From assembly GCA_019155205.2 (NCBI GenBank), contig JAHNZQ020000181.1:1254183-1265961 (forward strand): 11,779 nt of DNA. Reading direction: 5' to 3'. The position numbers and the translations under genes were made by a program. This document shows, in pieces, positions 1 through 7,130 of this stretch (positions within the stretch are counted from its first letter, which is position 1; every line of letters starts with the position of its first letter). A model generated the notes under the pieces. That model was given only the letters and a program-made list of their open reading frames with translations, was not told where the DNA came from and made no database searches. Source of the DNA: Gracilaria vermiculophylla. Its lineage: Eukaryota > Rhodophyta > Florideophyceae > Gracilariales > Gracilariaceae.

Positions 1-137
1 AAGGAAAATGTCCTATGATTTTGAAACGGTTTTTTAACTTGAAGTTTTTTGAAAACTAACTTTGGTAGCACTACAGTACTAAAAACGATGATTTGCATCA
101 AAATGCCAGGTGTCCTATAATTTTGAATCAGACTTTA
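1..137 (+). mobile_element. Tc1/mariner copy T0, right terminal repeat (rest lies left of the window)
   Basis: This is the right end of a Tc1-like DNA transposon. An inner direct-repeat motif lies at 7-29 and an outer one at 110-130, both of the form GTCCTATxATTTTGAA, and the element stops near a TATA at 136-141. The stretch aligns with the right end of copy T2 (4131-4268) at roughly 94 percent by hand count, with about 8 differences in about 137 bases. The body of the element is outside the window. Sequence to its right reads as the interior of another Tc1 copy (T1), so T0 inserted into T1. Its exact last base is uncertain by a few positions. Confidence 0.8.
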
Positions 138-149
138 TATAGTTCCGAG

Positions 150-647
150 CGTTCGCAACAAAGATCATACAGATAAAATTTGTTGTAATCTGGTACATCT
201 AGATTGATTACTTTTTCATCAACGAAAATAGCGGTTTTACTTTTTTGCAAGTAGGTGTTTGCACTACACTATTCAGCCCTCTTTTTTTAATGGTTTTCAA
301 TAAACTATGTTTTTCATTTTGTTATACTTAAATAAACTTTTGTTGTTTATCTGTCTTCATACAGATTACTTTGAAACGTTAAAATGGATATCAATTTCAA
401 TGCTTCAGCAGTATAGTTTTCTTTTGTGCAACTCCCTTTTACTTACTATTTTTTCTGCTGGGAGTAGCTTTTTAGTGCGTCTTGGAGATCGTTTTAGTCC
501 ACTAAGAGTCGGAAAGTAAAGAAAAATACCAACTGTGATTCTAGAACGCTTCAGTTTTTGCGCAATAGCACTGTTAGAGTTCTGCTCGGCGATTAAAGTG
601 ATGATTTGAATCATGTTTTAATTTGAAATTGGAGGACCTTGAGCCAT
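150..647 (-). pseudogene. Tc1-like transposase pseudogene, N-terminal half (T1)
   Basis: This is a remnant of a cut-and-paste transposase that would bind the terminal repeats and cut at TA. The start is taken at the ATG at 647-645, which opens MAQG, like the MAKG start of the T3 copy. An in-frame stop is codon 10. The frame then continues through a helix-turn-helix-like stretch, IAQKLKRSRITVG (about 560-520), of the kind found in the N-terminal DNA-binding domain. After a degraded middle part with several stops, the first catalytic block appears as IFVDEKVINLDVPD (about 230-188), with the first aspartate of the DD34E triad at 220-218. The reading ends where T0 is inserted, so the second half of the catalytic domain is missing here. 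It is not functional. The family call is firm; the exact middle alignment is not. Confidence 0.8.
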
Positions 648-667
648 TTTTACTGGAAAGAGTACGA

Positions 668-773
668 TGTGGATATCGTTTTGAAACATTTCTACATTGA
701 CGATGTGCAGGAAGAAGGCTACAGTACAGTTTTGGCGCACATTGTAGGGGGAAAATGATTTTGAAACACACTG
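668..773 (-). repeat. T1 left inverted terminal repeat with two direct-repeat motifs (IR/DR)
   Basis: On the minus strand the outer motif GTGTTTCAAAATCATTTTCC starts at the tip, and a second motif ATGTTTCAAAACGATATCC lies about 80 bases inward (about 692-672). The spacer carries TACTGTAGCC, which also occurs between the two motifs at the left ends of T2 and T3. Two transposase-site-like repeats per end is the IR/DR architecture known from Sleeping Beauty-type Tc1 elements. Confidence 0.75.
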
Positions 774-775
774 TA

Positions 776-1500
776 CGTCGCCGTTCTCTGGGGGAGAGAT
801 TTTCCCGTCAAAGAAGCGTTTCGGTGGTCCTAGACGTGTAACCTTGCACTTGCAAGGTAGAGTAGTTTGTCCCACAGTTGGTCGATCGGGGATTGGTGTT
901 ATGCTAACACATGAAAATCGTCGATTATAGTGCTCACCATTGTGGCTCCTTTTGGTTTCATTAGGTTGTACAGGCAAAGGTCGTGTTCGGAGCTGACTAA
1001 TTCAAGTGATTTGAGGGACTTTTCTAGGCCGTGGCTGCAGTTATATGCTGCAGGCGATGAACCGTACAGGTTGCCCTGATGCTTTCCGAACTTGCTGGGG
1101 TGAAGATATGTGACGTCTAAGTTTATAATGTTTTTGAACATTTACGAGACGATTGTTCTGGTATCGTTCGCGTAGATATGCTGGCATTATATCAAAGTGC
1201 TCCAAAGATAGATTGCGTATGGCATGAAATGCAATGAGCATTCCTTGCGTGGTTCTATCTGCTGTGTGTGTGGTTGTGTGCTTTGGATTGAAGAGTGAGC
1301 CTTGTTTCATAATGCCTCCCCTTAGATTACATCTAGCCTTTCTTTGTATCATGTGTCCTTCTGCCGACCTTTTGTACCTAAACAGCTTCATTAGCGGGAC
1401 TAGCGGGATGATGGAGTTGGGAGAGGGTACGAAATTTAGTGGTAGCCAGCGTGTACTTTCGTGCACATCCAGGTTTTGCAGTTTGGTGCCGTGCTTCTCC
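776..1500 (-). pseudogene. Copia reverse transcriptase domain remnant (C1)
   Basis: This is the part of a Ty1/copia polyprotein that would copy retrotransposon RNA into DNA. Two frames carry it. The first (1769 to about 1150) has KARCNLRGG, then TTTHTADRTT, then LEHFDIMPAYL, in which the aspartate at 1193-1191 matches the first catalytic aspartate of copia RTs. The second frame (1141-899) has NLYGSSPAAYN, the copia LYG block, and ends TIIDDFHVLA, whose paired aspartates (from 922) correspond to the YVDD box. A third frame (about 897-783) continues with VTRLGPPKRFF and ENGDVQ, matching the usual LG.P..FLG block, and stops exactly at the T1 insertion. At least two frameshifts separate the blocks, so it is inactive. 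Confidence in the domain is high; RNase H is absent on this side. Confidence 0.88.
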
Positions 1501-2450
1501 TGCCAATGTTCGGCGCCTGGATGTTTTCTGGCTTGGGCTAAGTGTGCCGAAGGTGGCCTGGTGTTATTGACTTTTGTTCGAATTATGGGATTGGATTTGG
1601 TGCTGACTTTGTAGGCTGTTGTGGATGAGTGGATGAGGTCTTTGTTGCGATGGTATGGGTCAAAGTCGGCAACTCTGACGTGTTGCTGTGTGTTGGTCCG
1701 AAGGTTTCTCATTATTTGTGTGGGGGAGATTGCGTACATGCAGCGCGAGGGATCGGCGCGTGTTTCCAATATCGTTTTGGATTAGTAGACGGAGATGTTG
1801 CCCATTTCACTAAAAGTGTAAATAGGGTTGATGTGGGGTTTGGTTCCGTATCACAGTTAGTAGGGCGACGTATATGTTGTGAAATGGTGATGTAGGTCGT
1901 TTTTGAAAATAGTGTTCTGTGCTGCATATTCTCAGTATGCTTCGTGCAGTCTGGATGTTTGACGTAATGCTCGGACTGATTCCATTTTGGTTCTATTGAG
2001 GCGCTCAGCTATTCCGTTTTCCTAAGGCAGAAGCGGGGTACGGATGTGGTGCGCGAGGCGATATGTGGCATATTTTTTTTGCATAGTGTTGGAAGTGTAT
2101 TCCTTTGCGTTTTCGCTTCGGATGTTTGTGAGTGGGTGGTGCTTTTTCTGTACTATGTAATGGAGAGTGTTATTGACGTGCTGGAGATTTTACTTTCTAT
2201 CCTTGACAAAGTGTGCGAATACGAATTTGACGGTAGCGCAAATGATAGGGAGCATGTGATTTTGGCCGTGTGCGGATGTTGGCTTAATTTGATAGCATGT
2301 GTCCAAGGTCACGAAGGCATCTACGGGGTAGTTATGTTTTTCCCGCCGGTTGGGGGTTGAATTCATCTGGGTGTGGTTGCATGCTGTGCATGTGAGTTGG
2401 AGATTTCGGTCCAACGTTGTAGGAAGAGTAGAGATGAGTAATTTCGCCAC
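1500..2450 (-). pseudogene. Copia integrase domain remnant (C1)
   Basis: This is the integrase part of the polyprotein, which would insert the cDNA into the genome. The frame at 2450-2190 has a zinc-finger tail CTACNHTQ (cysteines at 2390 and 2381), then VTLDTC with the first catalytic aspartate at 2303-2301. After a frameshift comes IRSENAKEY (2123-2097), where the second catalytic residue is glutamate instead of aspartate (2114-2112). Then comes ENGIAERLNRT, with its glutamate at 2006-2004. The second and third residues are 36 codons apart, exactly D-x35-E spacing. A TAG at 2024-2022 replaces the glutamine normally before this block. The C-terminal part (1769 to about 1560) has VRVADFDPYH, like the usual block before the RT. 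Frameshifts, a stop and the aspartate-to-glutamate change mark it as dead. Confidence 0.87.
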
Positions 2451-2978
2451 TTTGAGTGCAAGGTTGTAGGGGTGGGTATGGTTGACTGTGTTTTGTTACT
2501 AGTATGTTGTCAATTGTGTGGTGGATTGAGGGGCGCTGTCGATGGAGTGCGCGCCGCTAATGAGTACGTAAGCATTATTGGATATCGTGTCCGCTTCTAA
2601 GGTGACGTCCACGGGTTGCGGGATGTGCAGGATATGTGGGGTGTCTTGTGTTTGTAGGCCATGAGTTGCTGGGTATGTTCTCTGGGCAGGTACAGGTTGA
2701 TAGTGGTCTTAAGGGTATTGAAATGGACCGGCTTGTGCATCATGGGCCTTTGGGTTTTGGGGTAAGAAACTTAAGGTGTCTTTAATCTCTGTAGTGGTCA
2801 TCAGTGTGATTACAGTATATGCCCAACGACTGATGGTATGGTCAAAGAAGGCGGGTTGGGATGCGGAGTGTAGGAGACGGTTGCCTACTACACTATGGGC
2901 GCGGTGGGTGCTGTCGATTCGGCGGGGCGTAGTCCACGGTGACGTGCGATATGACGGGTGTAAGAGCTACATGAGATG
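2451..2978 (-). pseudogene. Copia gag-pol segment upstream of integrase, heavily decayed, possible protease motif
   Basis: This lies between the T2 insertion and the integrase zinc finger and should hold the protease. One minus-strand frame (about 2660-2530) runs open and contains AYVLISGAHS near 2570. This resembles the copia protease block VLDSGA, with the active-site aspartate replaced by isoleucine. It sits about 55 codons before the zinc finger, closer than usual, so sequence has probably been lost. The rest (2978-2660) has scattered stops in all minus frames and no motif I recognise. The apparent plus-strand reading frames here are antisense to the copia coding sense and are not annotated. 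The assignment rests mostly on position. Confidence 0.45.
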
Positions 2979-2980
2979 TA

Positions 2981-3097
2981 CAGTGCGTTTCAAAAGTATA
3001 GGACAGTGCAAAAGCGTGCGTAAATATCGATTTTTGCCTACTGTAGCCACCCCTCTTCGTTAAAACGCTCAAAAACGCGTTTCAAAAGTATTGGACA
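2981..3097 (+). repeat. T2 left terminal repeat with outer and inner direct repeats
   Basis: The outer motif GCGTTTCAAAAGTATAGGAC is at 2985-3004 and the inner motif GCGTTTCAAAAGTATTGGAC at 3077-3096. They differ at one base and lie about 92 bases apart. The spacer has TACTGTAGCCACC, shared with the left end of T3. This is an IR/DR type end. Confidence 0.88.
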
Positions 3098-3299
3098 CTT
3101 CCAACTCGCGCGTGATTATTTCCACATCATGTTGCTTTCTTTCCTCAAAAAGGCATAAGATCTTATAAAGTAAAAGCTTACAACACTATACTTCAAATAG
3201 TATCTTAGATCTAGGCCATTGTTCTCATTTTTGTACCAGTTTATTCAATATTCACTGTAATAGAAACATAAAGTTTTATTGATAGCTTAATAACGTTCA

Positions 3300-4110
3300 T
3301 TTAAAACCATGAGTATAACGTTTTGCAAGAATATTGTCTTGACAATGTGTTTTGCACTAAACAACCCATGAAAAGAACGAATCGTTTACAAAAAATGAAT
3401 AAAATGGTAATGAAAAACGCTTCAAAGTTCTTTCGGTTTATAACACTGAGCAACATTTCCTTTTGAAAGCTGCGAATAAACAAATATTGGTGCCAGAGTA
3501 TGCAATGAGCACTGAAAAAAACCTCAGCTGCAAAAAGAATGCATTTAAAAATGGGTAAAAATTTGATTTGGATGAACAACAGTGTTTTACATATTGTTAT
3601 CATAAGCAACAAACATCAAATAAAATTTGAACATAGATAAGTGTTATTAGAGCTCATATTATGCTATGTACTGGATTCTAGATGAAAACAACTACATATA
3701 AAGCCTTCTCAGTAAGCATTGCAGACTTAAGAAGGCTTTCAAATGCTTTAACACAACGTTTTATAAAAGTTTACATATCTTATCAGAAATGTAAACTGGT
3801 TTTTCACCAGGATAGCGCCGCCGTTTAGTAGTATCTAGCAATGAAAAACGTTCTTCGCTTGCTCTAGACTAATGCCACGCAGTCACTGACGCGTTAGATT
3901 TACTTCAACCCTCTTGACACCGAATAATCTGTATTCGTTAGAATGATTTATGGCCATTACAGGCCATTCTGAACAGGTTTTGATTAAAAGAAAAGTATTG
4001 GAATTAGCGCGAAAACTATGAATATTTTAGTTATCGGACGTTAGAAAAACGCGATGCAAAAGCGTTGAATTAGTATTGTTTGGTACACAAAAGCAAAAAT
4101 CATCTGCTGA
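3300..4110 (+). pseudogene. Tc1-like transposase pseudogene (T2)
   Basis: This would have been the T2 transposase. All three catalytic blocks of a DD34E domain can still be read, but in broken frames. Block one is KFDLDEQQCFTYCYHK (3559-3606), just after the site where the first aspartate should be; that codon is AAT (3550-3552), giving asparagine. Two codons further is an in-frame TAA (3556-3558). Block two is LVFHQDSAAV (3796-3825), with an intact aspartate at 3811-3813, then a stop. Block three is FNPLDTE (3904-3924), with aspartate (3916-3918) where glutamate is expected; the spacing from block two is exactly 34 residues. Then comes VRMIYGHYRPF. The N-terminal DNA-binding part is barely recognisable. 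Numerous stops make it inactive. Plus-strand orientation agrees with the left and right ends. Confidence 0.8.
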
Positions 4111-4138
4111 AGAAGGCAAAATGAAGGTTGAAAGGGAA

Positions 4139-4277
4139 ATGTCTTATGATTTTGAAACGGGTTTTTAACTTGAAGTTTTTTAAAAACTAATTTTGGTAGC
4201 ACTACAGTACTAAAAACGATGATTCGCATCAAAATGCCAGGTGTCCTATAATTTTGAAACAAACTTTACTTTCAGTG
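4139..4277 (-). repeat. T2 right terminal repeat with outer and inner direct repeats
   Basis: Read on the minus strand, the outer motif TTGTTTCAAAATTATAGGAC (about 4262-4243) is followed about 100 bases inward by CCCGTTTCAAAATCATAAGA (about 4161-4142). It mirrors the left end and nearly matches the right end of T0 (1-137). Confidence 0.87.
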
Positions 4278-4279
4278 TA

Positions 4280-4358
4280 CAGGCTGGTAATTGACGTCAA
4301 AATTCTTAGAAAACTACAAATTCTTGTGGGATTCGTAGCGAAAATGTGCGCTAGTATC
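4280..4358 (-). other. Short copia-derived remnant between T2 and HA
   Basis: This 79-base stretch lies between the right end of T2 and the left tip of HA. By position it should be copia C1 sequence from the gag/pol junction, separated by insertions on both sides. One minus frame gives AHFRYESHKN, vaguely like a CCHC zinc knuckle but without its cysteines. I would not rely on that. Confidence 0.35.
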
Positions 4359-4550
4359 GGGTGCCTCCCAAAATCACAATTTACTACAGTCGCAATTCGG
4401 TACGGGCTTATTGTGTTAAGACTCAGACACCGCACGGAAATCACATTTGTACAGCAAATTTCGCGGGCGTTCATTGTGTTTCTACAAATCGCAACAGCGT
4501 CCACACCCTCATTTTCGAACAACAACCCTACGCAAAACTGTGCTATATCT
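4359..4550 (+). repeat. Left arm of HA, direct copy of 5705-5895
   Basis: This 192-base arm matches the left arm of HB closely, including a long exact stretch from GACTCAGACACCGCACGG (4420-4437) onward. Similarity ends at the TATATCT/TAGATCT position, beyond which the two elements differ completely. Confidence 0.88.
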
Positions 4551-4849
4551 CTGCAAATGGAACTCTAATTAAACTCTATGGACGACAACTGCCTAGTTCA
4601 TTGACTGCCATACCCGTTTAAGCTCTATTGAGCTCTAGTACTATTAATGCCGATACGAATCGTCTATTCCTATACAAATTGTACTCATGCAAACAGTGAA
4701 CATCATCTCGAAACAAATTAAGGCATAGTTTAACTGCAAGCGCCGAAAGAAAACTCGATAGAAGAATAACTCGTTGGGCGCTGCAACATCCACACATTTC
4801 AGCATTTACAATTCTCTTCGAGAGCGGATGTTATCAGTCTCTCATTACT

Positions 4850-5600
4850 CTTACTGTTTTTTACCATTTCTCTTTTCGATGTCTACTACATAAATTTCAG
4901 CCACTATACGAGAAATTGACGCCATATTCCAGAAACGGCTTTCTCAAAGTACTGTCCAGGGCAGCGAATTCCGGAAGACCAAAAATTTTGAACGCAAAAC
5001 AATGTTTAGGACTCGTATTAGTGTGGCCCCAGACCAGAGGAGCCGTATATGCTCTCTACCGAATGTTTTGTATATCTGGATCTGTTTGTTCCCTTTTCAT
5101 TCGGTTTTCAAGGCGTCTACAACTCAAAGTTTTGCGAAAATATATGTATGCAGCAGTGCGCATGCCGACAGAAGAGGAAGTCGACGCCTATTAAATGGCT
5201 TTTGTAGTTAAACATCCTGCATTGTACCACGTTTATTGTGTTCCTGATGGCCTACAGTTATATTTGGAGCAGAGCGGAGGATTTAGTATACAAAACATGA
5301 TCTACAACGGATGGACCCATGACCACTATGTTGGTAATGATTTTGTGTTGGCTCCGAATGTAGCTGTTATAGCATGCTCTTTGAATGCCCCAGATGCAAT
5401 GCACTATTCAATAATTGCCGGACGGGGTGAGGTTTATAATAAGCTGCAAAAAGTGTTCGAGAGAAATGGAGCGCGTTGCGTTGTAGACTCAGCGTTTTGC
5501 AAAGGTAGCTTTCCGTATGCAGTAAGCGGGATGAGCAGTAGGCTTCAAGGGTCACGTTTGCTACCATTGGGTTGCTTGCTTTCAAGGGGGTAGCACATGG
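4850..5600 (+). pseudogene. PIF/Harbinger-type DDE transposase pseudogene (HA)
   Basis: This is the remnant of a DDE superfamily endonuclease (DDE_Tnp_4 type) that would excise and insert the element. One frame runs from about 4850 (FRCLLHKFQPLYEK) through GRPKILNAKQCLGLVL to 5194, where a single TAA (5192-5194) interrupts it. The same frame resumes at 5195 and runs to 5593. Family landmarks follow: VYCVPDGLQL with the first aspartate at 5246-5248; YNGWTHDHYVGN; NAPDAMHYS, where the second catalytic aspartate of the usual HDS is a tyrosine (5405-5407); and GARCVVDSAF. The end appears deleted: GMSSRLQGS seems to be the tail of the block that carries the last acidic residue, but the preceding 40 or so residues and the glutamate are missing. 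It is close to intact over 230 codons, making it the youngest-looking reading frame of the window, but catalytically dead. No ATG decides the start. Confidence 0.87.
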
Positions 5601-5610
5601 AAGCAGATAA

Positions 5611-5700
5611 CACCTGTGTATAAGCCAAATTTGCAAAAGTACGTGTTTTTATCACAAAATGCAACTTACCGATTTGCAATTTGCGATGTCAGGAAGTACC
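5611..5700 (+). repeat. Right arm of HA, direct copy of 7041-7130
   Basis: This begins CCTGTGTATAAGCCAAA and ends TCAGGAAGTACC. The matching arm of HB begins CCTGTGGACAAGCCAAA and ends TCAGGAAGCATCC. It is clearly related but more diverged than the left arms. Confidence 0.8.
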
Positions 5701-5728
5701 GATTGGGTGGCTCCTGAAATCGCAATTT
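5678..5728. repeat. Inverted repeat at the HA/HB junction
   Basis: The right tip of HA (AATTTGCGATGTCAGGAAG) and the left tip of HB (GGCTCCTGAAATCGCAATT) face each other across about 12 bases and form a large imperfect hairpin. It follows directly from two head-to-tail elements abutting with only GATT (5701-5704) between their tips. Confidence 0.8.
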
Positions 5729-5895
5729 ACTACATAAGCGATTAGGTACGGGCTCATTGCGTTAAGACTCAGACACCGCACGGAAATCACATTTGTACAG
5801 CAAATTTGGCGGGAGTTCATTGTGTTTCTACAAATCGCAGAAGCCTCCACACCCTCATTTTCAAACAAAAACCCTACCCAAAACTGCGCTAGATC

Positions 5896-6394
5896 TTACA
5901 CCGCCATCACTGCTAAAGTGTCTAATAACATGCGGAATTTCGTTCCCTAAACATTGAGCGTTTTCTTCGCATGCACTGCTTTCCACAGAATCTTCTCTAT
6001 CCGTTGACAGTACTGTCTACATAGCAAACGCTATGAGGAACACTTTAAAGCTACTCAGTTGTTCTGAAGTTATCTAGTTCTAGTTCTCCTTGCTTAGTGT
6101 AGTGGTTGTAGTGATTGGTCTAACTGCAACTGTACAATCGCTGTTGAAGAACAGTGGCTCTATGCATATCAAAGTTTGCGTTAGAGAAACTGTGGTTCAA
6201 TGGGTACATCAAAGGGCCACAATCAGGAACAATTGCAGGGATAAAAAAAAGAAATACGTGCTGTGGACAGCGCTGTAGCCAGATGTCACTGTTGCACTTT
6301 CGGTTTGCACCTGAACAGTTAAGCGTGGTGGCGGAAATAACCGTCACTATTCTCGGGCGTCAAAAAGCTGATTGCAAGTGGTGGGAAGTTCAAG
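5896..6394. other. Unassigned interior of HB
   Basis: I recognise no protein family here. A plus frame starting at 6154 is open through this stretch and on into the minisatellite as far as 6756. It has cysteine and tryptophan pairs (NTCCGQRCS, CKWW) but no known motif, and its second half is simply the translated repeat. It may be captured sequence or an eroded second Harbinger gene; nothing decides it. Confidence 0.4.
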
Positions 6395-6880
6395 TGACCA
6401 AGAAAGCGAGTGGAGAGTCCGAAGAGCGACTGTGCGTCCAAAGCGCGGCGAAATATCTGAGGCGCGGCAGAGAGACTGCGTGGCGGCGGGGGCGCTGCAG
6501 AACGCCTGGATCGCTGCAGAGTATGAGCGGGGCGGCAGAGAGCCTGGAGCTCGGTGGAAGGGGAAGGGCGTGGCAAAATTTCCAAAGCGTTCAAAACGTG
6601 ACGAATGACTTGGGGAGCGGCAGAGAATTAGGAGCGTGGTTGGGGCGCTGGAGAAGGCCTGAAGTGCTGCAAAGGATGAGAGGCGCGGCAGAGAGTCTAA
6701 AGTGGGGCGTAGGGTCTGGGGTTCGACAGAAAGTCTGGAGCGGTGCGGAGTGTTAAGGGCGTGGCGAAGGGTCAAAAGCGTGGCGAAACGTCCAAAGCGC
6801 GATGGAGAGTCTGTTGACCGGTGGAGAGTCTGTTGACCTAAGGAGAGTCTGTTGATCGGTGAAGAGTCTGGAGTGTGGCG
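6395..6880 (+). repeat. Degenerate 19-bp minisatellite, about 24 units
   Basis: This G-rich tandem array has an approximate unit GCGTGGCAGAGAGTCTGGA. Clear consecutive units occur at the right end: TGGAGAGTCTGTTGACC recurs at 19-base steps between about 6803 and 6857. Other units are GCGTGGCGAAGGGTCAAAA and GCGTGGCGAAACGTCCAAA near 6768-6800, and GCGCGGCAGAGAGACTGCG near 6462. Unit length drifts (18-20, with a few longer) and identity decays to the left. Strong purine and G bias on the plus strand makes long open frames on both strands, which are not genes. Confidence 0.85.
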
Positions 6881-7040
6881 GTAAAAAGGAAGTAGGAGAG
6901 TTACGGGGTGTGGGGTGTAGATCAGATGGAGATAAATTGACTGGGATGCAGTAAGTGGGAAGGGAAGTAGGCTTAGAGGGACAAGTTTTCTACCGCTGGA
7001 GTGCTAGTTTCCAAAACAGTAGCTTACGGAAGCCGTGAAC
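6881..7040. other. HB interior tail, nothing recognised
   Basis: This is a G-rich plus-strand stretch between the minisatellite and the HB right arm. It may contain very eroded repeat units (GGAGAG near 6895). No coding or RNA signal is seen. Confidence 0.4.
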
Positions 7041-7130
7041 TCCTGTGGACAAGCCAAAATCGCAAATGAACGTTTCTTTATCACAAATTGTAAATTACCA
7101 ATTTGGGAGTTGCGATTTCAGGAAGCATCC

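Larger units (their letters stand above)
138..773 (-). mobile_element. Tc1/mariner copy T1, left half, cut by T0 insertion
   Basis: The element reads on the minus strand from its left terminal repeat at 773 downward. It starts CAGTGTGTTTCAAAAT directly next to a TA at 774-775, the target used by Tc1/mariner elements. It contains the first half of a transposase pseudogene and then stops where T0 begins. The right half should lie beyond the left edge of the window. On its other side the copia RT reading resumes at once, which shows that T1 inserted into the copia RT region. Confidence 0.82.
2981..4277 (+). mobile_element. Tc1/mariner copy T2, both ends present
   Basis: This 1297-bp element starts CAGTGCGTTTCAAAAG next to TA at 2979-2980 and ends TTTCAGTG next to TA at 4278-4279. 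Reading inward, the tips are CAGTG and CACTG. About 1.3 kb is a normal length for a Tc1-like element with one transposase gene. The flanks are copia-derived on the left. An earlier end at 4267 is possible if the last ten bases are flank, but copy T3 shares that tail (GACTTTAG before TA), which favours 4277. Confidence 0.85.
4359..5700 (+). mobile_element. PIF/Harbinger-like element HA
   Basis: The left tip GGGTGCCTCCCAAAATCACA and the right tip (minus strand GGTACTTCCTGACATCGCAA) form an imperfect terminal inverted repeat. A PIF/Harbinger (DDE_Tnp_4-type) transposase remnant lies between them. Its left 192 bases recur at 5705-5895 and its right 90 bases recur at 7041-7130, so HA and HB are two members of one family set head to tail. 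Tips starting GGG fit the Harbinger pattern. A clean 3-bp target duplication is not visible around HA. Confidence 0.75.
5705..7130 (+). mobile_element. Non-autonomous PIF/Harbinger-like element HB
   Basis: HB has the same left arm (5705-5895) and right arm (7041-7130) as HA, but its 1.15-kb interior has no transposase remnant. The interior holds an unassigned block (5896-6394), a 19-bp minisatellite (about 6395-6880) and a short unassigned tail (6881-7040). The bases ATT precede the left tip (5702-5704) and follow the right tip (7131-7133), which would suit the 3-bp target duplication of this superfamily but is only three bases. To its right, copia gag sequence resumes. It would have depended on a related transposase supplied in trans. 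Confidence 0.72.

Noticed and set aside
1234..1895. Plus-strand open frames with hydrophobic, cysteine-rich products
   Set aside because: They are antisense to convincing copia integrase and RT blocks; the GT-rich strand naturally yields valine, cysteine and leucine-rich frames.
4340..5720. Target-site duplication for HA
   Set aside because: Flanking bases ATC on the left and GAT on the right do not match. Every tip is preceded by AT, so the true end could lie one or two bases further out.
4359..5895. HA as an LTR-type element with direct repeats 4359-4550 and 5705-5895
   Set aside because: The enclosed protein is a DDE DNA transposase, and a second repeated arm (5611-5700 and 7041-7130) shows two complete inverted-tip elements in tandem instead.
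6154..6756. 200-codon plus-strand open frame as a gene, and the minus frames opposite it
   Set aside because: Its second half is a translated 19-bp minisatellite, where G/C bias leaves frames open on both strands. The first half shows no known domain.
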